64,000 nt of DNA, taken from the NCBI GenBank assembly GCA_963835375.1, contig CAWIGB010000037.1, positions 169,732-233,731 on the forward strand. The letters are read 5' to 3'. The notes beneath the pieces are model-generated. The model ran no database searches and was not told where the DNA came from. It was given only the letters and a program-made list of their open reading frames with translations. Positions 37,649-45,524 of the stretch are shown here, piece by piece. Position 1 is the stretch's first letter. The number at the start of each line of letters is the position of its first letter. A program made the translations under genes and the position numbers. This DNA is from Salinisphaera sp963835375. GTDB taxonomy: Bacteria; Pseudomonadota; Gammaproteobacteria; Nevskiales; Salinisphaeraceae.

Positions 37649-38343
37649 GGCCCCGTCGGCGCCAGCAAGGCCCGCAGGTTACGGTGTAGACAGGCGCGAA
37701 TAGCCGCGGTCCTCGTTTTGTCGATCTCCGACCAGGCCATCAGCCGCAGCACACCGGCCCGGGCGACACGAAACGCCAGAATCTGGCCCAGAATCGTGCA
37801 TGCCAGCAGGCGAGCCTCCGGCTCAGTGATCGAGCCGCGCAGCCGTTCGGCCAGACGCGCGAGCAGGCCCAGAAACCGGCCCATGAAGCCGTTATAGAGA
37901 ATGCCGAACGCATCGCTGGGGCGCTGTTGTTCCCGGATGATCAACTGTGCCCAGCCATCCGCGACCGGATCGGTCATCAAATCCAGCAGACCATCGGTCA
38001 GGCGACACAACACGGCGAAATCATCATCGCGGCCCGCGCCGCCGGGCCCGGTTCGGTCCAGAGCGGCTTCCGCCGCGGCCATCCCGGGATCGAGCCGGGC
38101 CCGAATATGAGTGGCGATCGCAACAAACACTGCCTGATACAGCCCTTGCTTGTTGCCGAAGTGATAGCCGATCAGCGATTGATTCACGCCGGCCTGAATC
38201 GCCAGCGCGCGCAGGGTCACCTTGTCGTAGCCGTCGGCGGCAAACGCCGCCGTCGCAGCCTGCAGCACAGCGTCGCGGGTGAGATTGCCACGCGTCGAAT
38301 GATCGAGGACCAGCGTTTTCATTTCTGTTGATGAATCGACCAT
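37645..38343 (-). CDS. cecR: TetR-family regulator (CecR/YbiH-like)
   Basis: The 232-residue protein has an N-terminal TetR helix-turn-helix (VTLRALAIQAGVNQSLIGYHF) and a C-terminal CecR-type ligand domain. It is the first gene in the same order as E. coli cecR-ybhGFSR, where CecR represses the operon and alters sensitivity to cefoperazone and chloramphenicol. An imperfect inverted repeat spans its start codon. No Shine-Dalgarno is obvious for ATG 38343; ATG 38322 is an alternative. Confidence 0.9.
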   Translation of the reverse strand: MVDSSTEMKTLVLDHSTRGNLTRDAVLQAATAAFAADGYDKVTLRALAIQAGVNQSLIGYHFGNKQGLYQAVFVAIATHIRARLDPGMAAAEAALDRTGPGGAGRDDDFAVLCRLTDGLLDLMTDPVADGWAQLIIREQQRPSDAFGILYNGFMGRFLGLLARLAERLRGSITEPEARLLACTILGQILAFRVARAGVLRLMAWSEIDKTRTAAIRACLHRNLRALLAPTGP

Positions 38344-38357
38344 TTGAATCGGTCAAT
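38335..38357. promoter_or_regulatory. Inverted repeat across cecR start, possible operator
   Basis: ATCGACC and GGTCAAT form arms matching at 6 of 7 positions with a 9-base spacer, overlapping the first codons of cecR. TetR-family autoregulators often bind such sites near their own start. This is inference from position and symmetry only. Confidence 0.4.
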
Positions 38358-38640
38358 CGAGCAAGGGCAGAACAGCCTGAATCGTATGCGCGACCGCTGG
38401 CTCAGTTGTTGAGGCAGATCAAAACCGGCGCTTGATGCGCGCCAATTGCATGCAATGGAGCGTCGGCGGGGCGAGCACGCTGGAGTAATTGTCAGATGCC
38501 CGAATGTGCGCCTGGGGCCTCGCGGAGGAGTTCGAGTGATCGACGCACTATCTTCAACCGCGCGTTTGTTAGAAATTCGTTTTTTTATCGTTTATGCCGC
38601 GTTTTGGCTTCGTTTTTACATCGTAATTTTAATTTTTCAT
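38344..38640. other. Gap between cecR and the sigma-28 promoter
   Basis: No gene is seen. The half nearest the sigma-28 promoter (38560-38640) is strikingly AT-rich with long T runs, unlike surrounding DNA. This may help open the promoter or act as an upstream element. Confidence 0.4.
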
Positions 38641-38667
38641 TAAAGTTCAATGGGTTCTAGCCGATAA
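38641..38667 (+). promoter_or_regulatory. Sigma-28 (FliA) flagellar promoter
   Basis: TAAAGTTC, an 11-base spacer, then GCCGATAA: this matches the FliA consensus TAAAGTTT-N11-GCCGATAA at 15 of 16 positions. It lies 47 bases before the ATG of the tiny gene at 38715, which has a strong ribosome site. Confidence 0.88.
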
Positions 38668-38714
38668 CACAAGGCGGCGAAGCGGCCGCGAACTACGCCA
38701 AAAAGGAGAACCTG

Positions 38715-38936
38715 ATGAGTATTGCCTCGATAGGAAGCACCCAGCTGGGTGCCCAGGCGCAGATGCAGATGCAGATGCACTCGATGAACGAGTCCCAGGA
38801 GACGCCCGGGGCTCCAGACCACGACGGCGATGCCGACGACCGCGGCACCCAGGCGGCCCAGGCGTCGGCAGCGTCCGGTCCCCGCATGAATGCGGCGGGC
38901 CAGACCATCGGCCAACACATCAATGTGACCGCCTAG
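38715..38936 (+). CDS. Tiny sigma-28-controlled protein
   Basis: The 73-residue product begins MSIASIGSTQLGAQAQMQMQ. It has a methionine/glutamine-rich stretch (residues 13-22), an acidic middle (DHDGDADD) and ends TIGQHINVTA. That ending resembles the C-terminus of YjfB-type putative motility proteins (compare SIGTQINTYA of the gene at 51695). AAGGAGAA lies before ATG 38715, a FliA-type promoter is upstream and a hairpin follows, so it forms a self-contained one-gene unit. Role unknown; control suggests motility or chemotaxis. Confidence 0.8.
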   Translation: MSIASIGSTQLGAQAQMQMQMHSMNESQETPGAPDHDGDADDRGTQAAQASAASGPRMNAAGQTIGQHINVTA

Positions 38937-38950
38937 CAGGCGGGCGTCGA

Positions 38951-38973
38951 CCGTCCGCCGTTGCGGCGGGCGG
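38951..38973 (+). terminator. Terminator after tiny sigma-28 gene
   Basis: CCGTCCGCCG pairs with CGGCGGGCGG across a three-base loop (one wobble pair) and is followed by CTTTA, 14 bases after the stop codon. Confidence 0.65.
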
Positions 38974-39253
38974 CTTTACCAGTGGCGGGCGTCGCGAGCG
39001 CGCGCCCCGCCCAACCGGCTTGTCCCGTCACTCGCCGCGCACGCGGCCCATCCGCCGAGCCCGGAGCACATCGCAGCAACGCCAGCATCAGCCAGCAGAT
39101 GGTCGATCGGCGCTCGCCATCCGATGCAGCCACCGGACCGCGGCTCCGCGATCGCTCCGTGCGCGGCGATTCCTGCGGGGTCAAACGGGCTACACTGAGC
39201 GCGCGTGCTCCCAGCTCACGCCATCCCGCCACTCGCGACAGGCGAACTCATCC
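38974..39253. other. Gap, no gene seen
   Basis: GC-rich sequence between the terminator and the small basic protein gene. No RNA gene or confident promoter was recognised. Confidence 0.4.
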
Positions 39254-39379
39254 ATGGGCTCCAAGCAGAAATCCCAACAGAAGCTGCCGCGGCAGAGTCT
39301 TAAGTCCATCAAGGACGCAGCGCGCGGCAAGACACGCGGCCCGAAAAACGGCAAACGCCAGTTCAAGGGCTACCGTTGA
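39254..39379 (+). CDS. Small basic protein, 41 residues
   Basis: The product MGSKQKSQQKLPRQSLKSIK continues with AARGKTRGPKNGKRQFKGYR. About one third of the residues are Lys or Arg and there are no hydrophobic segments. Such a chain suggests binding to nucleic acid or ribosomes. I do not recognise a named family, and the ribosome site is weak. The regular codon use and compact charged sequence make it a plausible real gene, but it could be spurious. Confidence 0.5.
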   Translation: MGSKQKSQQKLPRQSLKSIKDAARGKTRGPKNGKRQFKGYR

Positions 39380-39617
39380 GGGCGCTCGCCGTGGCCATCA
39401 ACCCGGCCGGAACCGTGGCTGTATCGCCTTGCCCGGGGTACGGGTCATCGACCGACCATCGCCGGCGCCCGCGAATGTGGTGCGAGCCCGGCATCGGCCG
39501 ATGGTTGGATAGACTGGCGCCCCGGAAACCGCCAGTTTCCTCGAAACCTCGACTGGCCTGAACGCGTTCGGCTCGCTATCCAGACCCGGCCAGCCCAACC
39601 GCGCAAGGAACAACATC

Positions 39618-40040
39618 ATGCTCAAAAACATCAATCCGCTGCTGAACGGCGATCTTCTCGCCATCCTCGCCGATATGGGCCACGGCGACGAATTGGTTAT
39701 CGTGGATGCCAATTTCCCGGCCGATGCACTCGCACAACGCCTGGTGCAACTGCCCGGCATTTCGGCCACCGACACGCTCGATGCCGTGCTCGGCCTGCTG
39801 CCGCTGGATGACTTCGTCGACACCCCGGCGGCAGCCATGGACGCACCCGACGGCCGGCCCGAACTTTATACCGAGTTCGACCGCAGGCTGGCCCAAGCGG
39901 AAGGCCGCGAGATCCCGATCGAACTCGTCGACCGTTTCGATTTCTACGATCGCACCCGACAGGCCTACGCGGTGATCGCCACTGGCGAGCGGCGCCTGTA
40001 TGGCAACATCATTCTCAAGAAAGGCGTATTGCGCACCTGA
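39618..40040 (+). CDS. fucU: RbsD/FucU-family sugar mutarotase
   Basis: The 140-residue protein starts MLKNINPLLNGDLLAILADM and has GHGDELVIVDANFPA, the family core in which the histidine is catalytic. DFYDRTRQAYAVIATGERRLYGNIILKKG at the C-terminus (read in pieces) is typical of FucU rather than RbsD. It speeds interconversion of alpha and beta forms of L-fucose or related sugars. No fucose genes adjoin it, so the sugar is uncertain. Confidence 0.88.
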   Translation: MLKNINPLLNGDLLAILADMGHGDELVIVDANFPADALAQRLVQLPGISATDTLDAVLGLLPLDDFVDTPAAAMDAPDGRPELYTEFDRRLAQAEGREIPIELVDRFDFYDRTRQAYAVIATGERRLYGNIILKKGVLRT

Positions 40041-40174
40041 CACCGGCGAAATTCAGCCCACTGCCGGCGTTATGTCGCGGGCTTGCGATTGAAGCCATCC
40101 ATCCCGGGCGGGGCCACCCGCGCCGATTTCGGCCTGTCGACACCAACATCAAGACCTGAGAGGCAGCCCGGCAG

Positions 40175-40702
40175 TCACCGTCGCGTGAAGATCGAGCGGG
40201 CCGGCTGACCTTGGGCGATCGTGCCGGACTCAAGCGTGCCGCCGACAACCGAATTGGGCGAGATGATGCAGTGATCGCCAATCACGGCGCCATCGAGAAT
40301 GACGACTCCGGCACCGATCCATACGTCTTCGCCGATACGGATGCCTTTCGAGGTCGTCCCTTGCTGCACGATCGGCACGTCGAGCCGCTCGTAGCGATAA
40401 TTGACGCCCGAGATCGTGACATTCGGGCCGATCATCGTATGATCGCCGATCGTCACACCGCCGGCGTCGGCAGCGAGAAAACAGCCGCTACCAACGTCGA
40501 CGTCGACACCGATGATCAGCTTACCTTTCGACGCCTTGATCTTGACGAACGAGCTGACCTGGCTGCCACGCCCGATCCGCAGGTTCGGGGTGAGCTCGAC
40601 TTCGGCACGCGGACTGACCAGGCAGCGGTACCGGACGAAGTAGATCAGGGTGACGACGAACCCGGGAACGAGAAAGCGCTGGGCTATCGTCTTGAGCTTC
40701 AT
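40175..40702 (-). CDS. Hexapeptide-repeat acyltransferase
   Basis: The 175-residue protein has a short hydrophobic N-terminus (FLVPGFVVTLIYFVRY) and then left-handed beta-helix hexapeptide repeats (IGRGSQVSSFVKI, IGDHTMIGPNVTI, IGEDVWIGAGVVILDGAVIG), including the VWIGAGVVIL trimer motif of O-acetyltransferases. It should move an acyl group to a sugar hydroxyl or amine. Its start overlaps the acyl carrier protein stop by four bases, so it may use that carrier's acyl chain rather than acetyl-CoA. This is inference from position. Confidence 0.88.
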   Translation of the reverse strand: MKLKTIAQRFLVPGFVVTLIYFVRYRCLVSPRAEVELTPNLRIGRGSQVSSFVKIKASKGKLIIGVDVDVGSGCFLAADAGGVTIGDHTMIGPNVTISGVNYRYERLDVPIVQQGTTSKGIRIGEDVWIGAGVVILDGAVIGDHCIISPNSVVGGTLESGTIAQGQPARSIFTRR

Positions 40703-40935
40703 GAGCCGGCCGTATGGTTCTGCACGCAGTCATCGAGTTCGGCGGCCGTATTGATGTTCTCGATCTCGCTCATGGTCATGCGGATGTCGAATGCCTCTTC
40801 GACTGCCGTGATAAGCCGCAGATGGCCCATGGAATCCCAGTCGACGGCGTCCGAGCCGCGGGTAAGGTCGGGCGTGACCGCCGCCGGCTCCAGACCCAGC
40901 GCGTCCGCGATGACCGATCGGAGTTGCTCGTTCAT
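40699..40935 (-). CDS. Acyl carrier protein, stand-alone
   Basis: The 78-residue protein has the carrier fold with WDSMGHLRLI, where Ser is the phosphopantetheine attachment site (normally DSL). It is embedded between an FkbH-like gene, ending immediately before it, and an acyltransferase that overlaps it by four bases. It is therefore a dedicated carrier and not the fatty-acid-synthesis ACP. The likely cargo is a small acyl group loaded by the FkbH-like protein. Confidence 0.9.
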   Translation of the reverse strand: MNEQLRSVIADALGLEPAAVTPDLTRGSDAVDWDSMGHLRLITAVEEAFDIRMTMSEIENINTAAELDDCVQNHTAGS

Positions 40936-42798
40936 TCAGTGGCCCTCTCTGTGATTATTGTTGTCGGTGATGGTGACCGTCAGCGCCGCGCATTCGCGGG
41001 GACGTGCATCGGACCGTTGTAGGCGATGTCTTTTCTTGCCCGCTTCATTTGCGGCCACGACATCGAAACCCTGGGATTCATAAAACGCTGCGACCGGGCG
41101 ATTCTTCGGGGTCGGTGTGAAATCCGCGCACAGCGTTTCGGCGCCACGATCGAATACGACCTGCTTGATCCGGTTACAGGCGGCGGTCTCGATCTCACGT
41201 CCCATCGCGCGACAGCTCAGTATGAAACTGTCGATCGTGGGCTCCTCGGCGGCGAGATCGACCAGGTAGGCGCCAACGAGTCCGAGGTCACCGAAGTTGT
41301 CCCGAACCCGGATCCACTCGAACAGCCAGTCGTCCGAATCCGCGAACTTTGACAACTGACTCAATGAATAACGCTTGGTGGTCAGATTGAACTGGTTCGT
41401 CTTCGAGAACAGTTGATGCAAGCGCGCGAGGTCTCGTTCCGAGGCCGGGCCGATCTCGACCCGAGTGCCGAGGTTCTCGAGATAGGCCGAAAGGTCCGTC
41501 GCCGAGCGCAAGGTCTCGGTCCGGGCTGCGTTTTCGCGATACTGCTCGGTCTTGCGAGTGTCCTCTTCGGTCAGCGTGAGCTTGTCGAAAGACCAGCTTC
41601 GCCACAGCAGATCCGCATAGTCGGCCGGATCCCGAGGCAGACTGACGACCTCGACCTGCGGCAGCGTCTGCCGCACCAGCTCGCACTCGGCCGGGTTGTC
41701 ATCGATGAAAACGGTGCCGTCGATGCCGATATTGAGCTCGGCCGCGATGCTCTCGATATTCAGCGGCTTGTGCTCCCAGTTGACACGCCATGCTGCGAAA
41801 TCGGCGCGCGTCAGGGGCATGTCGAGCGCGGCAAACGCTTCGTCGACGTCCTCGGGATTGTTCTTGCTGACCAGCGCGAGCAGAACACCCCGCGCCTTGA
41901 TGTCGAGCAATACGCGCTGGAATTCGCGAAAAGCCTCACCGACCGAGTCGCCTTCTTCAATCTTGAGCGCGCCAATGCCGTCTTCGCCAACGACGCCGCC
42001 CCAAAGCGTGTTGTCGAGGTCGAGCATCAGGCATTTCTTTGCCGGCCGGACGAGGGCGCATAGGGCGCGCGCTATGATGTCGGCGGCCGCATGCAGTCCC
42101 GGGCCGTTCCATTCCATCTTGGCAAGATGGTACATCCGCGCATTCCAGGTGGCCTGGCGGCCTGCGTTGGCGATGGCGAAATCGACGTCGAGCACGTGCA
42201 CACGCGGGTCATCTCGATAGGCTCTGGCGAGCCGCTCGTTGAGATCGCCGATGAGCGCGGCGGAGCCAGCCCGACTGCGCCGATCGGCAAGTCCCAGCGC
42301 GGCCTGCGGTGGATGCGCGAAATTGCAGACCATGAGCGCCGCCTGCGTATGGGCCCTGGCAGCCTCGACCCACTGCTCGACGTGCTCGAACACGCGCTGC
42401 GCCTCGGCCATGCGTGCATCGGCCGACAGTGCCGCGCCCCCGCTGACCAGGGTCGGCGCCAGACCCCGCAGCGACAGCGAGAGCACGATCGCATCGGGAA
42501 CATAGGCGTGCAGCGCCGAGCCCGGATCGAGCACGGCTTGCATGTGCTGGTTGTAGTCCCCGCTATGGGCGCCGAGTACGACGCCGTGCAGGAACGCTGA
42601 AACAGTCGCCTGTCTCAGTGCCGGCTCCAGGGTGTGATTCCCGAGCCATGCCACTTTCAGGTCCGTCGTCAACCCAGCGCCGGCAATACGCTTATAGCCA
42701 CGATCCACCCGCGCCGGGGTCAACTCGCCTGCGGCAAGCTCTTCACGCAGCGCGCGGCGCGTGGCGGCCGGATCCGTCACATGCGTCTCGGCGGCCAT
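40936..42798 (-). CDS. FkbH-like HAD-IIIC protein
   Basis: The protein of about 620 residues has an N-terminal SGNH-like region (about 50-245), a HAD phosphatase core beginning LMLDLDNTLWGGVVGEDG near residue 252 with later VFIDDNPAECE, and a C-terminal GNAT-like part (LFSKTNQFNLTTKRYS onward). This is the FkbH architecture. Characterised FkbH proteins take 1,3-bisphosphoglycerate, remove phosphate and load a glyceryl unit onto an acyl carrier protein; other members serve polysaccharide decoration. The adjacent carrier gene fits this exactly. ATG 42798 is my start; upstream in-frame starts exist. Confidence 0.88.
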   Translation of the reverse strand: MAAETHVTDPAATRRALREELAAGELTPARVDRGYKRIAGAGLTTDLKVAWLGNHTLEPALRQATVSAFLHGVVLGAHSGDYNQHMQAVLDPGSALHAYVPDAIVLSLSLRGLAPTLVSGGAALSADARMAEAQRVFEHVEQWVEAARAHTQAALMVCNFAHPPQAALGLADRRSRAGSAALIGDLNERLARAYRDDPRVHVLDVDFAIANAGRQATWNARMYHLAKMEWNGPGLHAAADIIARALCALVRPAKKCLMLDLDNTLWGGVVGEDGIGALKIEEGDSVGEAFREFQRVLLDIKARGVLLALVSKNNPEDVDEAFAALDMPLTRADFAAWRVNWEHKPLNIESIAAELNIGIDGTVFIDDNPAECELVRQTLPQVEVVSLPRDPADYADLLWRSWSFDKLTLTEEDTRKTEQYRENAARTETLRSATDLSAYLENLGTRVEIGPASERDLARLHQLFSKTNQFNLTTKRYSLSQLSKFADSDDWLFEWIRVRDNFGDLGLVGAYLVDLAAEEPTIDSFILSCRAMGREIETAACNRIKQVVFDRGAETLCADFTPTPKNRPVAAFYESQGFDVVAANEAGKKRHRLQRSDARPRECAALTVTITDNNNHREGH

Positions 42799-43201
42799 GT
42801 CATCGGCCCGCGCCGCTTGCGATGCCGCCTGGCAACCGCCGTTCGACCCGACTGCAATCGATCGTATAACGGACGGGCGACAGAGCGCTCGTGATAGAGC
42901 ACGCGGCGGCATGAGGTCTTATCGACAACAAATCCAAGACCCCGGAGCAGATGCCAGATCGCAGACATATCCCAGACATTTCCCAATCCCCCATCGCGCT
43001 CCCGCCATCATATAGCGGATATCACAAACGGCCAAGGTTTCGAAAACCGCCATCTAATCGCCCCGATCGCCGTTCGCTCATATGATAATCTCGACCATAC
43101 TGGTGGAAAGTATTGCCACCTACCATATGACCTGAATCTTTCAATCAATACATCTGAAATCAGCAGCCTTGAACGTCGCCCCGACCGCTATTCACTCACA
43201 G
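42799..43201. other. AT-rich gap in acyl-modification cluster
   Basis: About 400 bases with no gene. The part from 43000 to 43150 is clearly AT-richer than its surroundings (CATATGATAATC, ACCATATGACC). It probably holds the promoter for the FkbH-ACP-acyltransferase operon. Confidence 0.45.
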
Positions 43202-44821
43202 TCAGCCGAACGGCGGCTCGCCGAGATTGATGACCAACGCCTGGCCGGTCATCGCATTCGACCACTGTGAGACCAGAAAGGCGACCGCCTGCGCGGCCTC
43301 GGTCGGCTGCACGTGGCGGCCATAGTCCCGCGCTGCGGCCAGCCGGTCACGGAACGTGCGCGGCACGGATGCCAGAAGATCGGTCTCGATCATATTCGGG
43401 ATGACGAGGTTCACTTGGATGTTGGAACGGATCAATTCTTTGGCTAGGTTTCGCGTGTAGGCTTCCACAGCCCCCTTCGCGGTGGCGTGACGACTCTGCC
43501 CGCTCATCGGGTTATGGACCGCCGTCGCAGAGAAATTGACGATCTTGCCGGCGCCACGAGCCTGCATGACCGGTACTACAGCCGAACAGACGTTATGCAC
43601 ACCCTTGACTGAAATTTCCAGTTCCTCGAGATACCCGTCCCAGTGGTTCGCCATCGCAGGCGAGGGGTCGAAGCGACCGACGAAACAGTTCACGACCATG
43701 TCGATTCCGCCGAATTCGTCGCTGACCGCCGCGACCATCGTGGCCACCTGCTCCGCGGAGCGAACGTCACAGGCAAAACACGACGCGGTGCCGCCTGCGG
43801 CACGTATGGCTTCGATAATATGCTCGGCGTCCGCAGCGCCGCGATGGTAGGTCAGCGCCACCGAGGCCCCCAGCAGCGCAAGAAACTTCGCCGTAACTTC
43901 CCCGACCCCACGGCTGCCGCCCACGACCAGGGCGATACGGCCCTTGATGCCCATATCAACAGACGTACTGGCAATCTCGGCCGGACTCGGCATGGCAGTC
44001 GGGATACCCGTGAGCACCGCTTCTGCCGAGCCGGTTGCGACCGGCGATCCGGCGACCTGCAGGACGAGATCGGTCGAGACCAATCCCACTCCGAGCTGAA
44101 CACGCCGCACCGTACCGGTAAGCGTGCAGTACTGCCCGCACTCGATCGCGGCCGTGAAGTCGAGCGCAAAACGCAGTGACGCCCCCCGCCGCCCTGGCAG
44201 ACGCATGCCGCTCATCGGTGACAGCATCATGACAGCGAGCAGTTCCGGCGACAGCACGCTGCCACACTCAAGGCCCATGGCTACCAGCAGCTCCGACTCG
44301 AATCGCTCGAGCAAACCAGGATCGACGGTGAATCCGATCGTCTCGCTGCGGCCTTCCAGGGTCTCCAGATCCGGATCGAGTTCCTCAAACCGCGGCGGCT
44401 CCGCCGGCGCCGCGACTCCGCTCGACTGATCACGGGCCCGCGCCACAGGCCAGTATTGTCCGGAGGCGACGGCGAGCTCGGTGCCGCGAACGGCGTGTGT
44501 CCAACTCGCGTTGAAGCGACGGGCGTCGCCCTCGGACTCGACCTGCACACGCAGCAACAGCCGATCGCGGGTCCATATCGGCTCGCGGAAATGTCCTCTG
44601 ATGGATTCGAGCCGCACACTGGCCGGCCCCGCTTCCAATCGGGCCAGTGCGGCGAGCGCAATCACGGCGAGCATGCCGTGCGCGGGCCGTTGGCGGAATC
44701 GAGTACGGCGAGCGAAGGCCTCATCGGTATGCAGCGAACTGCAATCGCCCGTAAGCTCGGCGAAAGAGTTCACGAGCGCATCGGAAAACTGCAACTCGCG
44801 CTCGAAGGTGAAACCGCCCAT
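43202..44821 (-). CDS. MaoC-like hot-dog plus SDR fusion protein
   Basis: The 539-residue protein joins a MaoC-type hydratase-like domain (about 1-130, with FAELTGDCSSLHTDEAFA and RPAHGMLAV), a second hot-dog-like segment (about 140-290) and a short-chain dehydrogenase domain (295-539) with VVGGSRGVGEVTAKFL. In the SDR the usual YxxxK is replaced by H445-A-T-A-K449 and NNAG by VNCFVG, so normal ketoreductase chemistry is doubtful. It may bind or hydrate acyl chains on a carrier. It is in the same orientation as the FkbH operon, across a 400-base gap. Confidence 0.85.
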   Translation of the reverse strand: MGGFTFERELQFSDALVNSFAELTGDCSSLHTDEAFARRTRFRQRPAHGMLAVIALAALARLEAGPASVRLESIRGHFREPIWTRDRLLLRVQVESEGDARRFNASWTHAVRGTELAVASGQYWPVARARDQSSGVAAPAEPPRFEELDPDLETLEGRSETIGFTVDPGLLERFESELLVAMGLECGSVLSPELLAVMMLSPMSGMRLPGRRGASLRFALDFTAAIECGQYCTLTGTVRRVQLGVGLVSTDLVLQVAGSPVATGSAEAVLTGIPTAMPSPAEIASTSVDMGIKGRIALVVGGSRGVGEVTAKFLALLGASVALTYHRGAADAEHIIEAIRAAGGTASCFACDVRSAEQVATMVAAVSDEFGGIDMVVNCFVGRFDPSPAMANHWDGYLEELEISVKGVHNVCSAVVPVMQARGAGKIVNFSATAVHNPMSGQSRHATAKGAVEAYTRNLAKELIRSNIQVNLVIPNMIETDLLASVPRTFRDRLAAARDYGRHVQPTEAAQAVAFLVSQWSNAMTGQALVINLGEPPFG

Positions 44822-45524
44822 GACAGATATGTTCCCCCGGTTGTCCTAGGCAGAATATACCGATACTACGGCGGCAGGAACGCCGCTTGTCGGGGGCCCG
44901 AGCCCCGGATCGATCCCCGCACAAAGCGACCCGACGGCGCATATACCCCGCATCGTGTCACGCGAGATTGCCTCGGGCCGGTCGGCCATAGCTACAGCAG
45001 CGGACCACACGAGGGCCGCCGTCGCCAGGCTATCGAGGATTGCGCTGCCCAAGCCCCGGCGACACATCCGGCTTGCCCATGCGCAGCTCGGCGTGCCAAC
45101 CCGGACGCCGGGTCGATACAGGGGCCGAATAGATACTCCAGCGCAAGAATCCTCGCCCCGGCATCCATTGTCTTCCGGCCGACACTGGTCTTGATGGAAG
45201 ACACCGGCGCTTGGGGTTCACCAACTACCAATTCGAGAATAGTCCCTGAACGACCATAGCGCGGCTCCAGCGGCCATCCATCGCTCGCCGATATCCGCCA
45301 GCGCACCATACGTGTTGGCGTCGTCAGCGCGGATCATGCGAAGAAATCCCGACCGACAGAGGGATGCACACGCAAGCCGCCTGTTTCCCAGCGCAAATAA
45401 ACGCGCGATGCCGCGGTCAAGGGCGTTCGCCGGCTTGCCAAGCAAGCCAGGCGGCTAAGCGGTATCATCGCCCGGCAGCGGTCGCAGCCGCATATATAAC
45501 AGAAGCAATCTTCGACGGGCGGTG
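44822..45524. other. Long gap, possible decayed gene
   Basis: No intact gene is seen in about 700 bases between the MaoC-SDR gene and the OpgC-like gene. On the minus strand a short frame near 45180 reads PVSSIKTSVGRKTMDAGARI, faintly like the active-site loop of a ketoacyl synthase (SSIKTSxGH..GAAGA) but without the essential His. It could be the relic of such a gene or chance. The 45440-45520 end should hold the OpgC gene's promoter. Confidence 0.3.

Noticed and set aside
44840..45450. Possible ketoacyl synthase relic on the minus strand
   Set aside because: Only one short stretch (VSSIKTSVG) is suggestive, the active-site His is absent and surrounding frames do not support it. It is mentioned as a gap feature but not annotated as a gene.
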